A DNA stretch of 64,000 bases. It comes from Actinomadura sp. HBU206391 (GTDB taxonomy: Bacteria; Actinomycetota; Actinomycetes; Streptosporangiales; Streptosporangiaceae). Positions 28,236 to 37,612 of this stretch are shown one piece after another (within the stretch, counting starts at the first letter, position 1; each line of letters begins with the position of its first letter). Position numbers and translations under genes: made by a program. The notes under the pieces were generated by a model. It was not told where the DNA came from. It ran no database searches and saw only the letters and a program-made list of their open reading frames with translations. Location: contig NZ_JABVEB010000009.1 in the NCBI RefSeq assembly GCF_014323665.1, positions 32,723 through 96,722 on the forward strand. Reading direction: 5' to 3'.

Positions 28236-29528
28236 ATGTTTCTCGCCGTGGTGCAGTCACGAGGCGGCATTTCGGTGGCCAATCGCTATCGACTGCTCGC
28301 AGAGTTGGGCTACGGCCCCATGGGCACCGTCTGGCGAGCCCATGACGACCGCCTCGACCGCGCTGTGGCGATCAAGGAGCTACGGCTCCTCGTGACGGTC
28401 ACCGAGGCCGACCCCGCCGTGTTCGTCGAAAGGACGCTTCGCAGCGCCCGCGCCACGGCTCAGCTCGGTCACCCCTCGATCGCCGAGATCTACGACGTCA
28501 TCGTCGAGCACGGCCGTCCCTGGGTGGTGATGGAGCTCGTGCAGGGTGCCGATCTGGCACAGGTCATCGCACGCAGCGGTCCGCTCACGCCAGAGCGCGT
28601 CACCGAGATCGCCCGCCGCCTGCTGGACGCCCTCGGCGCCGCTCACAACGCCGGAATACTGCACCGCAACATCAAGCCCAGCAATGTCCTGCTCACGCCG
28701 GACGGCCGCGTGCTGCTGACCGACTTCGCCGTCGTGGATCCTGCGGTCCCCGCCGGCGCGCCGGCGGGTTTCGGCCACCCCCAGGGCCGGGTACCGTCGC
28801 CGGGCTATGTCGCGCCGGAGGTCGCCCGAGGGGGCGAGCCGACGTCGAAGTCGGATCTGTGGTCCCTCGGCGCCATCCTCTACACGGCCGTGGAAGGGCG
28901 CGCTCCGTACGACCGGCGGGGCGCGACACTCCCACCTGGAGTGCCCGCGACCGAGGATCCGCTGCCACCGCAGTTGGCCGGTGCCCCGCTCACGTCCGTG
29001 ATCATGGGACTGCTGGAGCGCAATCCGGCCGTGCGGCTCACCCATGCCCGTGCGGCCGATCGCTTGGAGCGCGCCACGGCCCCGCGATCGCGCCGCCGCG
29101 CGGCCCAGCGGCATCGGATGATGGTCGCCGTCTCTCTCGCCGCCGCCACCTGCGCCATCGGGATCCTCGGCCTCGGCGGCCTGGTCCTGGGGATGACGCG
29201 GGAGAAGCCGGACACCACCGCGGCCGACGTATCCGCCGCCCTCACGGAACCGGCGAGCGGTCCCGAACTCGAACCTGAGGGCGTGCAGTCGAACGCACTC
29301 GTCATCCGGGCCGCCGGAGGGCCGTGCAGGGTCTTCGTCGCCCGGCCGGGCAACACCGAGGTCGTCTTCGACGGCGTGCTGGCCGACGGCCAGGTCGGGC
29401 AGTACGACCTGCCGCGCCTCGACGCCGTGGTCAACGACACGGCCACATGCGAGGTGTGGATCCACGGATCGCTGGAACCGAAGGGCCGGCCCGGCGAGCG
29501 GAAGCGGTACACCGTCACCGAGCGGTGA
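28236..29528 (+). CDS. Kinase-like membrane protein, probable pseudokinase, with extracytoplasmic C-terminal domain
   Basis: This is about 430 aa. The fold is a Ser/Thr kinase: glycine loop LGYGPMGTVW, VAIK with Lys47, SDLWSLG and a kinase C-lobe. The catalytic loop reads HRNIKPSN (143-150), so the HRD aspartate is Asn145, and DFG is DFA (163-165). A transmembrane helix (about 296-319) leads to an outer domain with two cysteines (residues 364 and 405) resembling RodZ-tail/DUF4115 folds. Loss of the catalytic base suggests a regulatory pseudokinase. The start is uncertain: ATG 28236, or GTG codons a few residues on. Confidence 0.87.
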   Translation: MFLAVVQSRGGISVANRYRLLAELGYGPMGTVWRAHDDRLDRAVAIKELRLLVTVTEADPAVFVERTLRSARATAQLGHPSIAEIYDVIVEHGRPWVVMELVQGADLAQVIARSGPLTPERVTEIARRLLDALGAAHNAGILHRNIKPSNVLLTPDGRVLLTDFAVVDPAVPAGAPAGFGHPQGRVPSPGYVAPEVARGGEPTSKSDLWSLGAILYTAVEGRAPYDRRGATLPPGVPATEDPLPPQLAGAPLTSVIMGLLERNPAVRLTHARAADRLERATAPRSRRRAAQRHRMMVAVSLAAATCAIGILGLGGLVLGMTREKPDTTAADVSAALTEPASGPELEPEGVQSNALVIRAAGGPCRVFVARPGNTEVVFDGVLADGQVGQYDLPRLDAVVNDTATCEVWIHGSLEPKGRPGERKRYTVTER

Positions 29529-29605
29529 CACCGCCGGCGGTGATCGCGGGACCTCCGCGAGACGCCCTCACCCGCCCGGGTACGGTCGGGTGAGGAGGTG
29601 TCGGG

Positions 29606-31006
29606 ATGGCCGAGCAGGAGTACCGGATCGAGCACGACTCAATGGGAGAGGTACGCGTCCCGGCCGATGCCCGGTGGCGCGCGCAGACGCAACGGGCCGT
29701 CGAGAACTTCCCGATCTCGGGCACCACCCTCCAGCGGGCGCACATCGCCGCGCTGGCGCAGATCAAGGCCGCCGCGGCCAAGGTGAACGCACAGCTCGGC
29801 GTGCTCGACAAGGACATGGCCGACGCGATAGCCGAGGCCGCCCGCGAGGTGGCGGACGGCGCGTGGGACCGCCATTTCCCGATCGACGTGTTCCAGACCG
29901 GGTCGGGGACCTCGTCCAACATGAACGCCAACGAGGTGATCGCCACGCTCGCGGCCGAGCGGCTCGGGCGGGACGTTCACCCCAACGACCACGTCAACGC
30001 GTCCCAGTCGTCCAACGACGTGTTCCCGTCGTCGATCCATGTCGCGGCCACCGGCGGCGTGCTCGATGACCTGATCCCCGCGCTGCGCCGCCTGGAGGAC
30101 TCCCTGAGCCGCAAGGCCGCCGAGTTCTCGACCGTGGTGAAGGCGGGCCGGACGCATTTGATGGACGCCACCCCCGTCACGCTCGGCCAGGAGTTCGGCG
30201 GATACGCCACTCAGACGCGGCTCGGGGTCGAGCGGCTCGAGGCCGCGCTTCCCCGGCTCGCCGAGCTGCCGCTCGGCGGCACGGCCGTGGGCACCGGCCT
30301 CAACACCCCACGGGGCTTCGCCGAGCAGGTGATAGCGGAGATCGCCCGGGCCACCGGGCTGCCGCTCACCGAGGCTCGCGATCACTTCGAGGCCCAAGGC
30401 GCCCGGGACGCGCTCGTCGAGACCAGCGGCGCGCTCCGTACCATCGCCGTCGGCCTGTACAAGATCGCCAACGACCTGCGGTGGATGTCCTCGGGGCCGC
30501 GTGCCGGGCTTGCCGAGATCCACCTGCCCGACCTGCAGCCAGGATCGTCGATCATGCCGGGCAAGGTGAATCCGGTGATCCCCGAGGCGGTCTGTCAGGT
30601 CGTCGGCCAGGTGATCGGCAATGACGCCGCCATCGCCTTCGGCGGAGCGGCGGGCAACTTCGAGCTGAATGTCATGCTGCCGCTGCTGGGCCGCAATCTG
30701 CTGGAGTCGATCCGGCTGCTGGCCAACGTGTCACGCCTGCTGGCCGACCGGTGCGTGGACGGCATCGAGGCCGACGCCGACCGCTGCCTGGAGTACGCGG
30801 CGTCGTCGCCGTCGATCGTCACGGCGTTGAACCGCTACCTCGGGTACGAGGAGGCTGCGAGCGTCGCCAAGCAGGCCCTCGCCGAGCGCAAGACGATCCG
30901 GGCGGTCGTGCTGGAACGAGGGCATGTCGACCGGGGCACGCTCACCACCGAGCAGCTGGACGCCGCCCTCGACCTTCTGGCGATGACCCGCCCGCAGGGC
31001 TCGTAG
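29606..31006 (+). CDS. fumC: Class II fumarate hydratase FumC
   Basis: This is 466 aa, the usual length. The superfamily signature [11 protein letters not shown] is intact, as are [14 protein letters not shown] and [14 protein letters not shown], which bind substrate. GGAGG lies upstream of ATG 29606. It is the iron-independent fumarase and should work in air when the class I enzyme is damaged. It lies 77 bases after the pseudokinase gene on the same strand and may be co-transcribed with it. Confidence 0.96.
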   Translation: MAEQEYRIEHDSMGEVRVPADARWRAQTQRAVENFPISGTTLQRAHIAALAQIKAAAAKVNAQLGVLDKDMADAIAEAAREVADGAWDRHFPIDVFQTGSGTSSNMNANEVIATLAAERLGRDVHPNDHVNASQSSNDVFPSSIHVAATGGVLDDLIPALRRLEDSLSRKAAEFSTVVKAGRTHLMDATPVTLGQEFGGYATQTRLGVERLEAALPRLAELPLGGTAVGTGLNTPRGFAEQVIAEIARATGLPLTEARDHFEAQGARDALVETSGALRTIAVGLYKIANDLRWMSSGPRAGLAEIHLPDLQPGSSIMPGKVNPVIPEAVCQVVGQVIGNDAAIAFGGAAGNFELNVMLPLLGRNLLESIRLLANVSRLLADRCVDGIEADADRCLEYAASSPSIVTALNRYLGYEEAASVAKQALAERKTIRAVVLERGHVDRGTLTTEQLDAALDLLAMTRPQGS

Positions 31007-31095
31007 CCCCGCCCCCCGGGCGACGCCCCGCCCTCTGGGGACGGCGTGCCCGGGGATGACGCCGGCCGAGGCCGGGCTCGCGGCTTAGGGCCGGC

Positions 31096-31923
31096 TCAGT
31101 ACCAGCCCTGCCGGTTGAAGGCCGCCCAGGCTCCGCACGGGGTGTTGTAGCGGGACTTGATGTAACCGAGGCCCCATTTGATCTGGGTCGTCGCGTTGGT
31201 CTGCCAGTTGGGTCCGGCGGTCGCCATCTTGCTGCCGGGCTTGGCCTGCGGGATGCCGTACGCGCCCGAGGGGTTGGCGGCGGTCACCCGCCAGCCGCTC
31301 TCCCTTTGCCACAGTTCCACCAGGCAGCCGAACTGGCTCGCGGGGTTGAAGCCGAAATCGGGCAGCAGCGCCTTGGCGATCCGCTGTGCCTCACCGGCCG
31401 GCACGGGGTTGCCCGCCGACGGCGGGGCGCCCGGGGTGTCCTCCGGCGTCTTGGAGGGCAGCGGGGTGCCCTTCAGGGCCAGCACGGGCCGCCGGACGGA
31501 GTCCTTGCGCGCGTCCCGAGAGGCGCGCTGCGCCGCGAGCTTGAGGCGCGCGTCCTCCGCGGCCTGCAGATCGGCCGCCGAGGGCTGGTCGCCCGCGCCG
31601 TCGGCGAGCGGGGCTGGAGCGACCGTCTGCTTGTCCGAGCCGCCCGTCATGGCCATGGCGCCGGCCGCGCCACCGCCCACGACCACGATCGCGGCGGCCG
31701 CCACCGCGCCGATCCTGATGAGGCGCTGACGCCTCTGGGGCCGGCCGATGTCCTCGCCGCGCGTCTGCTCGAGAGGCGCGCCTGCGACTCTCACATCGAC
31801 GTGAGGGGTGAGGTAACCCGGAGAGGCGGGAACCGCCTCCTGGGCGCCGGACTTGAAGTCCGCGAGTTCTTCGTACTGTCGACTGTCTCGCCTAGGGGAC
31901 GACCCGTGATGGCCTCCGTACAA
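31096..31923 (-). CDS. Transglycosylase-like secreted or membrane-anchored protein
   Basis: This is about 275 aa from TTG 31923, which has GGAAGGA six bases upstream; GTG 31794 is the other plausible start. After a basic segment (GRPQRRQRLIRIG) comes one hydrophobic helix, an Ala/Lys-rich linker, then a C-terminal domain (CLVELWQRESGWRVTAANPSGAYGIPQA, WGLGYIKSRYNTPCGAWAAFNRQGWY) of the lysozyme-like/transglycosylase fold. The catalytic Glu would be in ESGW. It is likely a peptidoglycan hydrolase acting outside the membrane. It is convergent with fumC. Confidence 0.85.
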   Translation of the reverse strand: MYGGHHGSSPRRDSRQYEELADFKSGAQEAVPASPGYLTPHVDVRVAGAPLEQTRGEDIGRPQRRQRLIRIGAVAAAAIVVVGGGAAGAMAMTGGSDKQTVAPAPLADGAGDQPSAADLQAAEDARLKLAAQRASRDARKDSVRRPVLALKGTPLPSKTPEDTPGAPPSAGNPVPAGEAQRIAKALLPDFGFNPASQFGCLVELWQRESGWRVTAANPSGAYGIPQAKPGSKMATAGPNWQTNATTQIKWGLGYIKSRYNTPCGAWAAFNRQGWY

Positions 31924-32430
31924 GGCGGTCCTTCCGACGGTCGGGCGCGCATGGGCACACGCACGAGTGCGGTCACCCCCCGGCGCGATCACGCCCGGGC
32001 GTCCCGGGAGAGCGTCATGCCTGCGGTGCGATGCGGTCAGTTCGCGGCGTTCAGGGGCGGCCGCGCTGCGCCTCACGCACCCGGGGGTGCTTACGGCGCC
32101 CCACACTGCCCGACTCCTGGGGGGGCCTCGCAACCGGAACATGACCAGGGGGCCAGGTGGCCGTTTTGTCAACCACCTCGCCGAACCGGCGAAACCGCAG
32201 GGAGACCAGCGGTTCTAGTGAATTAACGAGCCCGATGTGGCATTAGTCACATTGTCGCGGAACGGGTTTGCCGCAGGACAGACCGTGATTGATCAAAGGT
32301 GCGGCGGGGCGGTCTCGGAGCCGGCGAGGAGCGGAGGAGACGACGGACCGCATCGACGTGGCACCCGGAAGCGCCCGCGATGCTCGATCCGGCGATCCTC
32401 GGCGTCGCTCGGCCGCGAGACCGCCTGCGA
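31924..32430. other. 507-base non-coding stretch upstream of the transglycosylase-like gene
   Basis: No convincing gene is present. On the minus strand TTGACA (32172-32167) is a candidate -35 for the downstream gene, implying a leader of roughly 220 bases. The leader can form GC-rich hairpins, for example GGGGCGCC...GCACCCC and CCCGGGACGCCCGGG. Wall-hydrolase genes of actinomycetes often have regulated leaders, but I could not match this one to the c-di-AMP (ydaO) consensus. Confidence 0.5.
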
Positions 32431-33786
32431 TCACACCCCGACGTCGCCGAGAAGGTCGGTGACGAGGGCCGCGATCGGTGAGCGCTCCGACCGGGTCAGC
32501 GTCACATGAGCGAAGAGCGGATGGCCCTTCAGCTTCTCGACGACGGCGACGACCCCGTCGTGCCGGCCGACCCGGAGGTTGTCGCGCTGTGCGACGTCGT
32601 GGGTCAGCACCACCCTGGACCCCGCGCCGATCCTCGAGAGCACCGTCAGCAGAACGCCGCGTTCGAGTGACTGCGCCTCGTCCACGATCACGAAGGCGTC
32701 GTGCAGCGAACGGCCGCGGATGTGCGTCAGGGGCAGCACCTCGAGCATGCCACGGTCCAAAACCTCCTCGATGACCTCTGGCGTGGTCACCGCCGACAGG
32801 GTGTCGAAGACGGCCTGTGCCCAGGGCGACATCTTCTCGTTCTCCGACCCGGGCAGGTAACCGAGGTCCTGCCCGCCCACGGCGTAGAGCGGCCGGAAGA
32901 CGACGACCTTGCGGTGCTGCCGCCGCTCGAGCACGGCCTCGAGGCCCGCGCAGAGCGCGAGCGCCGACTTGCCGGTGCCCGCCCGGCCACCGAGCGACAC
33001 GATGCCGACGTCCTCGTCCGAGAGCAGGTCCAGCGCCACCCGCTGCTCCGCCGAACGGCCGCGCAACCCGAACACCTCACGGTCGCCCCGAACGAGACGC
33101 ACGGACTTGTCGGGCAGCATCCGGCCCAGAGCCGAGCCCTTCGAGGAGAGCAGCCGCAGACCGGTATGGCAGGGCAGATCGCCGATGTCGGCGCCCAGCA
33201 CCGCCTCCGGTTCGAGCCGGCCGGACTCGTACAGTTGCTCGACCTGCTCGTCGGTCACCTCCAGTTCGTGCATGCCGGTCCAACCGGACTCGACCACCGC
33301 CAGTTCCGCGCGATACTCCTCCGCGGCCAGACCGACCGATGCGGCCTTCACCCGCAGCGGCAGATCCTTGGACACGAGCACGACGTCGCGACCCTCCAGG
33401 GAGAGCCAGCGGGCCACTGACAGGATGCGGGTGTCGTTGTCACCCAGCCGGAAGCCGTCGGGCAGCACGCTCGGATCCGAGTGGTTGAGCTCCACCCGGA
33501 CCGTGCCGCCCTGATCGCCGACGGAAAGGGCCTCGTCGAGACGGCCGTGCTCCAATCGCAGGTCGTCGAGCTTGCGCAGCGCCTCACGGGCGAAGAACCC
33601 CAGCTCGGGGTGGTGGCGCTTGGCCTCGAGTTCGGTGATGACGACGATGGGAAGTACGACCTCGTGCTCGGCGAACCGGGCTATCGCCCCCGGATCGGCG
33701 AGCAGAACGCTGGTGTCGAGGACGTACGTGCGCCGATCCGTGCCAGCAGGCTGGGGGGAGACACGGCGCGAGGAGGAAGTGACCAC
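32431..33786 (-). CDS. PhoH family protein with N-terminal PIN domain
   Basis: This is 451 aa. Residues ~18-160 form a PIN nuclease domain ([37 protein letters not shown] with acidic residues). The C-terminal PhoH ATPase has Walker [13 protein letters not shown] and Walker [11 protein letters not shown]. This PhoH2-type fusion is an ATP-dependent RNA unwinding/cleaving protein. GTG 33786 has GAAGGAG five bases upstream. It lies between the cis-prenyl transferase and transglycosylase genes on the same strand. Confidence 0.93.
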   Translation of the reverse strand: MVTSSSRRVSPQPAGTDRRTYVLDTSVLLADPGAIARFAEHEVVLPIVVITELEAKRHHPELGFFAREALRKLDDLRLEHGRLDEALSVGDQGGTVRVELNHSDPSVLPDGFRLGDNDTRILSVARWLSLEGRDVVLVSKDLPLRVKAASVGLAAEEYRAELAVVESGWTGMHELEVTDEQVEQLYESGRLEPEAVLGADIGDLPCHTGLRLLSSKGSALGRMLPDKSVRLVRGDREVFGLRGRSAEQRVALDLLSDEDVGIVSLGGRAGTGKSALALCAGLEAVLERRQHRKVVVFRPLYAVGGQDLGYLPGSENEKMSPWAQAVFDTLSAVTTPEVIEEVLDRGMLEVLPLTHIRGRSLHDAFVIVDEAQSLERGVLLTVLSRIGAGSRVVLTHDVAQRDNLRVGRHDGVVAVVEKLKGHPLFAHVTLTRSERSPIAALVTDLLGDVGV

Positions 33787-33918
33787 TCGCTCTCCTTCGG
33801 GCGTCGCCGGACGGATCCGGGTGCCGACGCCCCTACCTCGGGGAGGAAACCTGATTCCACGCTACGGCCGGTCCTCCGGATTCGGACAGTGACACCCGTC
33901 ACAGTCCCCACCAGTGGA

Positions 33919-34722
33919 TCAGGAACCGTAACGCCTGTGCCGCGCGGCGTAGGAACGGAGCGCGCGCAGGAAATCCACCTTGCGAAAGTCCGGCCAGTGG
34001 ACTTCGCAGAAGTAGAACTCCGAGTGCGCGCTCTGCCAGAGCATGAAGCCGGAGAGGCGTTGCTCTCCCGACGTACGAATGACCAGGTCAGGATCGGGCT
34101 GACCGCGCGTGTAGAGATGCTCCGCGATGTGCTCCACATCGAGGACCTCGGCGAGTTCCTCGATGCTGGTGCCTTTGCTCGCCTGCTCGAAGAGCAGAGA
34201 GCGCACCGCATCAGCGATCTCACGTCTACCTCCATACCCAACCGCGACGTTCACAATCAGTCCAGGGGCGCCAGATGTGGCCTCACCGGCATCTTTAAGG
34301 ACACGTGCGGTCTTGTCGGGCAGCAGGTCCAGCGCACCGACCGGTCTGACGTTCCAGCCCGAGGCGGCGAGCTGCTCCACCGTGTTCTCGATGATCTCGA
34401 GCAGCGGGTTGAGCTCCTTGGCCGGCCGGGTCAGGTTGTCGGTCGAGAGCAGCCAGAGCGTGACCACCTCGACATCGGCCTCAGTGCACCACTGCAACAG
34501 TTCCGAGATCTTGTCAGCGCCGCGCTGGTGCCCGGTGTTGACGTCGGCGAGCCCCATCGACCGGGCCCACCGCCGGTTGCCGTCGAGGATGACGCCGACG
34601 TGACGGGGGGTGATGTCCGTGGGCAGCGACGTCCCGACCCGCCATTCGTACAGCCGGTAGAGGAAATCACGTAGTGGTCCCCTGATCAGCGGACCTCTCG
34701 TCGCATCCCGACGAACACCCAT
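33919..34722 (-). CDS. Cis-prenyl (isoprenyl) transferase, UppS/Rv1086-like
   Basis: This is 267 aa. It has the Z-prenyl synthase motifs HVGVILDGNRRWARSMG (catalytic Asp and structural loop) and RTSGEQRLSGFMLWQSAHSEFYF. It condenses isopentenyl diphosphate onto allylic diphosphates; its proximity to PhoH and sequence style resemble the short-chain Z-FPP synthases of mycobacteria as much as undecaprenyl synthase, so chain length is open. ATG 34722 has GGAGGAG upstream; an ATG 15 codons earlier is less likely. Confidence 0.92.
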   Translation of the reverse strand: MGVRRDATRGPLIRGPLRDFLYRLYEWRVGTSLPTDITPRHVGVILDGNRRWARSMGLADVNTGHQRGADKISELLQWCTEADVEVVTLWLLSTDNLTRPAKELNPLLEIIENTVEQLAASGWNVRPVGALDLLPDKTARVLKDAGEATSGAPGLIVNVAVGYGGRREIADAVRSLLFEQASKGTSIEELAEVLDVEHIAEHLYTRGQPDPDLVIRTSGEQRLSGFMLWQSAHSEFYFCEVHWPDFRKVDFLRALRSYAARHRRYGS

Positions 34723-34811
34723 GGACACTCCTCCGCGTAACGGCCCCCCCGTGAGAACGACAGCCAATTATCGCCCGGAACGTCCGGCTCGTGGGCTGGG
34801 TTTGCCCTGGG

Positions 34812-35333
34812 TCACATGTGCGGACCGGCTGCGCGGGCCCGTTCCACGTGCTGGAGGGCTTCGCGGAGTTCAGCGAGCCACTCGTCGGCGTTCTTGCCGA
34901 CGAGGCGTACGCACCAGGCGAGCGCGTCGCTGCGGCTCCGCGCGACGCCGGCCTCGACGAGGGTGTCGAGCACCCGCCGCTCGCTCTGGCGGAGCCGGGT
35001 CATGACCGGCACAGAGAGCGTGGTGAACATCTCACGTTCGTCACCGCACTCGGCACCCCACGAGACCCGGCGGCCGAATTTCTGCTCGGCCTCGCGGGCG
35101 ATCCCCATGCGCCGCTCGCGCGTCTCCTCGCGGAACCGCTGGATGCGGCCGGCCATCGCGGCGGCCCTTTCGGCCTCCGGGATGTCCGAGGCCAGCTCGG
35201 GCAGGGGCAGCCGCCCGATCACGCTGACCTCTTCCCGGTCGAGGACGACCTCGATGCCTCCCTCGAACCACTCGGCGGGCAACCGCCCGGAGAACCAGCC
35301 ACGCAGCTCTTTGGTCGCTTCGCTAGTAGTCAC
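34812..35333 (-). CDS. Hypothetical protein with ribbon-helix-helix-like C-terminal segment
   Basis: This is 173 aa from GTG 35333. The N-terminal half is rich in charged beta/alpha segments without a known motif (WFEGGIEVVLDREEVSVIGRLPLPE). The C-terminal part runs as a strand (TTLSVPVMTRL), a helix (QSERRVLDTLVEAG), a turn (VARS) and a helix (DALAWCVRLVGKNADEWL), the topology of ribbon-helix-helix DNA-binding proteins. It is divergent from the DHA2 exporter gene. The DNA-binding role is inference from shape only. Confidence 0.7.
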   Translation of the reverse strand: MTTSEATKELRGWFSGRLPAEWFEGGIEVVLDREEVSVIGRLPLPELASDIPEAERAAAMAGRIQRFREETRERRMGIAREAEQKFGRRVSWGAECGDEREMFTTLSVPVMTRLRQSERRVLDTLVEAGVARSRSDALAWCVRLVGKNADEWLAELREALQHVERARAAGPHM

Positions 35334-35382
35334 GTAATCATAATTACATCGAATCTGAGCACAGCCAAGAGCGTTCCGTTGT

Positions 35383-35415
35383 TTGACATTATCTCGCTTT
35401 TGAGAGTTACTCTCA
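35383..35415 (+). promoter_or_regulatory. Promoter and TetR operator of the DHA2 exporter operon
   Basis: TTGACA (35383-35388) is a consensus -35. About 17 bases on lies a weak -10 (near 35406), which is covered by TGAGAGTTACTCTCA (35401-35415), a perfect 7-bp inverted repeat around a single T. This is the form of a TetR-family operator, and the second gene of the operon encodes a TetR protein. Confidence 0.8.
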
Positions 35416-35448
35416 TTTGGATCAAACTACTGATCGGGAGCTGATGTC

Positions 35449-36987
35449 ATGACCTCACCCGAGCCACGCCGGTGGTGGGCGCTGAGCGCGCTGGTGCTCA
35501 GCCTGCTGGTCATCGGATTCGACACGACCATCCTCAACGTCGCCCTGCCCACGCTCTCGTCGGAACTGGAAGCGGGGACGACCGAGCTGCAGTGGATCGT
35601 CGACTCCTACATCCTCGTGTTCGCCGCGACGCTGCTGCCGGCGGGCGCGCTGGGCGACAGGTTCGGCCGTAAGCGCCTGCTGCTGGCGGGCATGGCCGTG
35701 TTCGCTGCGGCCTCCCTGGCGGGCGCCCTCGCCGAAGGACCGGGACAGGTCATCGCGGCACGGTCCCTCATGGGCGTCGGCGGAGCGATCATCACCGCCC
35801 TGTCCATGTCCACGCTGCCGGTGATCTTTCCGCCGGAGGAGCGCAGCCGGGCCATCGCGATCTGGACGGCCTCTGTCGCGGTGGGGCTGCCTCTCGGCCC
35901 CATCGTCGGCGGCTGGCTGCTCGACGGCTTCTGGTGGGGCTCGATCTTCCTGGTCAACGTGCCGATCATCGTCGCGGCCGTGATCGCCATCGCCGTGCTC
36001 TTGCCGGAGTCCCGCGATCCCGAGGCGTCCCACGTGGACGGAGTCGGAGCGTTGCTGTCGGCGGCCGGGCTGGTGGCCTTCGTCTACGGCGTCATCGAAG
36101 CGCCGGTCGACGGCTGGTCCGACCCCGTGGTGCTCCTCGCGGTCGGCGGCGGGCTGGCGCTCCTCGCCCTGTTCGCCGGATGGGAGCGCCGGACCGCGCA
36201 TCCGATGATGGACCTCAGGATGTTCGGCGACCCGGTGTTCCTGTGGGCCACGGTCGCCGCGACGTTCGTGTCCTTCATGCTCATGGGGGTGCTCTTCGTC
36301 GTGCCCCAGTACCTGCAGAGCGTCCAGGGCAACGACGCTCTCGGCACCGGTCTGAGACTGCTGCCGATGATGATCGGGCTGATGGCCGGTGCCGTCGTGA
36401 CCGACCGGGTGGCCCCGCGCGCCGGCCACAAGGCGGTCATCGTCACCGGGCTCCTCGTCCTCGCCGCGGGCCTCGCCTGGGGCAGCCGCACCACCGTGGC
36501 CGACGAGTACGTGTTCACCGCCGCCTGGTTCACCATCGTCGGGCTCGGAAGCGGGCTGGCCATGGTGCCGGCCATGGACGCCCTGATGGCGACCTTCCCC
36601 GACGGCCGCACCGGCGTCGGGTCTGGTCTGGTCCAGACGATCCGGCAGGTCGGCGGCGCCTTGGGCGTCGCCGGGCTCGGCAGCCTGCTGGCCGCGACCT
36701 ACCGCGACCGGGTGCCGGTGGACGGGTTGCCCCCGGCGGCCGCCGACAGCGCCCGCGAGTCGGTGGGCGGTGCGACCTCGGTCGCCCTGCGGCTGGGAGA
36801 TCCCGGCCTGCTCAGGTCCGCGCAGGAGGCGTATGTCCATGGCATGGACCGGCTCCTGGTCGTCTGCGCGCTGGCCGGGCTGGCCGGCGCCGTGCTCACG
36901 TGGTCGTTCCTGCCCGGTCGACGGGCCGATCGCACCCGCGGACGCGATCGTGCCGGAGAATCGGAGTATGAGTACGCCGCCCCGTGA
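35449..36987 (+). CDS. DHA2 family MFS drug exporter (EmrB/QacA type)
   Basis: This is 512 aa with about fourteen transmembrane helices. The signatures VIGFDTTILNVALPTL, WIVDSYILVFAATLLPAGALGDRFGRKR and GPIVGGWLL (motif C) mark a proton-driven multidrug exporter. The start ATG 35449 follows GGGAG. It overlaps the tetR-like gene by 20 bases, so efflux and repressor are co-expressed, and the palindrome upstream gives a simple feedback loop. Confidence 0.94.
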   Translation: MTSPEPRRWWALSALVLSLLVIGFDTTILNVALPTLSSELEAGTTELQWIVDSYILVFAATLLPAGALGDRFGRKRLLLAGMAVFAAASLAGALAEGPGQVIAARSLMGVGGAIITALSMSTLPVIFPPEERSRAIAIWTASVAVGLPLGPIVGGWLLDGFWWGSIFLVNVPIIVAAVIAIAVLLPESRDPEASHVDGVGALLSAAGLVAFVYGVIEAPVDGWSDPVVLLAVGGGLALLALFAGWERRTAHPMMDLRMFGDPVFLWATVAATFVSFMLMGVLFVVPQYLQSVQGNDALGTGLRLLPMMIGLMAGAVVTDRVAPRAGHKAVIVTGLLVLAAGLAWGSRTTVADEYVFTAAWFTIVGLGSGLAMVPAMDALMATFPDGRTGVGSGLVQTIRQVGGALGVAGLGSLLAATYRDRVPVDGLPPAAADSARESVGGATSVALRLGDPGLLRSAQEAYVHGMDRLLVVCALAGLAGAVLTWSFLPGRRADRTRGRDRAGESEYEYAAP

Positions 36988-37612
36988 ACAATCCCTCGAC
37001 CGCCACTTCGAGCGGCTCGGCCTGCGTGAGCGCAAGAAACTGAAGACCCGGAGGGCGATTCAGGAACACGCCCTCCGGCTCTTCATCGAACAGGGCTACG
37101 ACGCCACCACCGTGGAGCAGATCTCCGAGGCGGCGGAGATCTCTCCGAGCACGTTCTTCCGCTACTTCCCCACCAAGGAAGACGTCGTGGTCACCGACGA
37201 GTACGACCCCATCATGGCCGAGGTGTTCCGGGAGCAGCCTCCGGAGCTGACGCTCGTCGAGGCCATGCGCCGGATGTTCCGCCAAGTGCTGGAGCACGCC
37301 TACGCGTCCGACCGGGAAATGATCACGGCACGTGTCCTGCTCATCCTGTCCGTACCGGCGCTGCGGGCCAGGTCGTTCGACGCGAGCCTGCACGACACCT
37401 ACCGCATGTTCCTGGAACTGGTGTCCGAGCGCGTGGGCCGCCCACGGGACGACTTCGAAGTGCAGGTGTTCGGCCAGGCCGTCATCGGGGCGCTCCAGGC
37501 CGTCATGATCAGGTGGGCCGAGAACGGCGCCGTCGAGGATCTGCCCGAGCTCGTGGACCGCGCCCTGGAGTTCCTAGCCGCCGGCTGCCCCCTCGACGAT
37601 CAGCCCGCGTAG
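36968..37612 (+). CDS. TetR family repressor, likely local regulator of the exporter
   Basis: This is 214 aa. The helix-turn-helix region is KTRRAIQEHALRLFIEQGYDATTVEQISEAAEISPSTFFRYFPTKEDVV, typical of the TetR/AcrR family. ATG 36968 lies within the exporter gene. Its 3' end overlaps the convergent NlpC/P60 gene by 13 bases. The palindrome at 35401-35415 is its expected binding site. Confidence 0.92.
   Translation: MSTPPREQSLDRHFERLGLRERKKLKTRRAIQEHALRLFIEQGYDATTVEQISEAAEISPSTFFRYFPTKEDVVVTDEYDPIMAEVFREQPPELTLVEAMRRMFRQVLEHAYASDREMITARVLLILSVPALRARSFDASLHDTYRMFLELVSERVGRPRDDFEVQVFGQAVIGALQAVMIRWAENGAVEDLPELVDRALEFLAAGCPLDDQPA

Noticed and set aside
31924..32172. c-di-AMP (ydaO) riboswitch before the transglycosylase-like gene
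   Set aside because: Wall-hydrolase genes often have one, but the conserved blocks of the aptamer could not be found by eye. A covariance search is needed before it is called.
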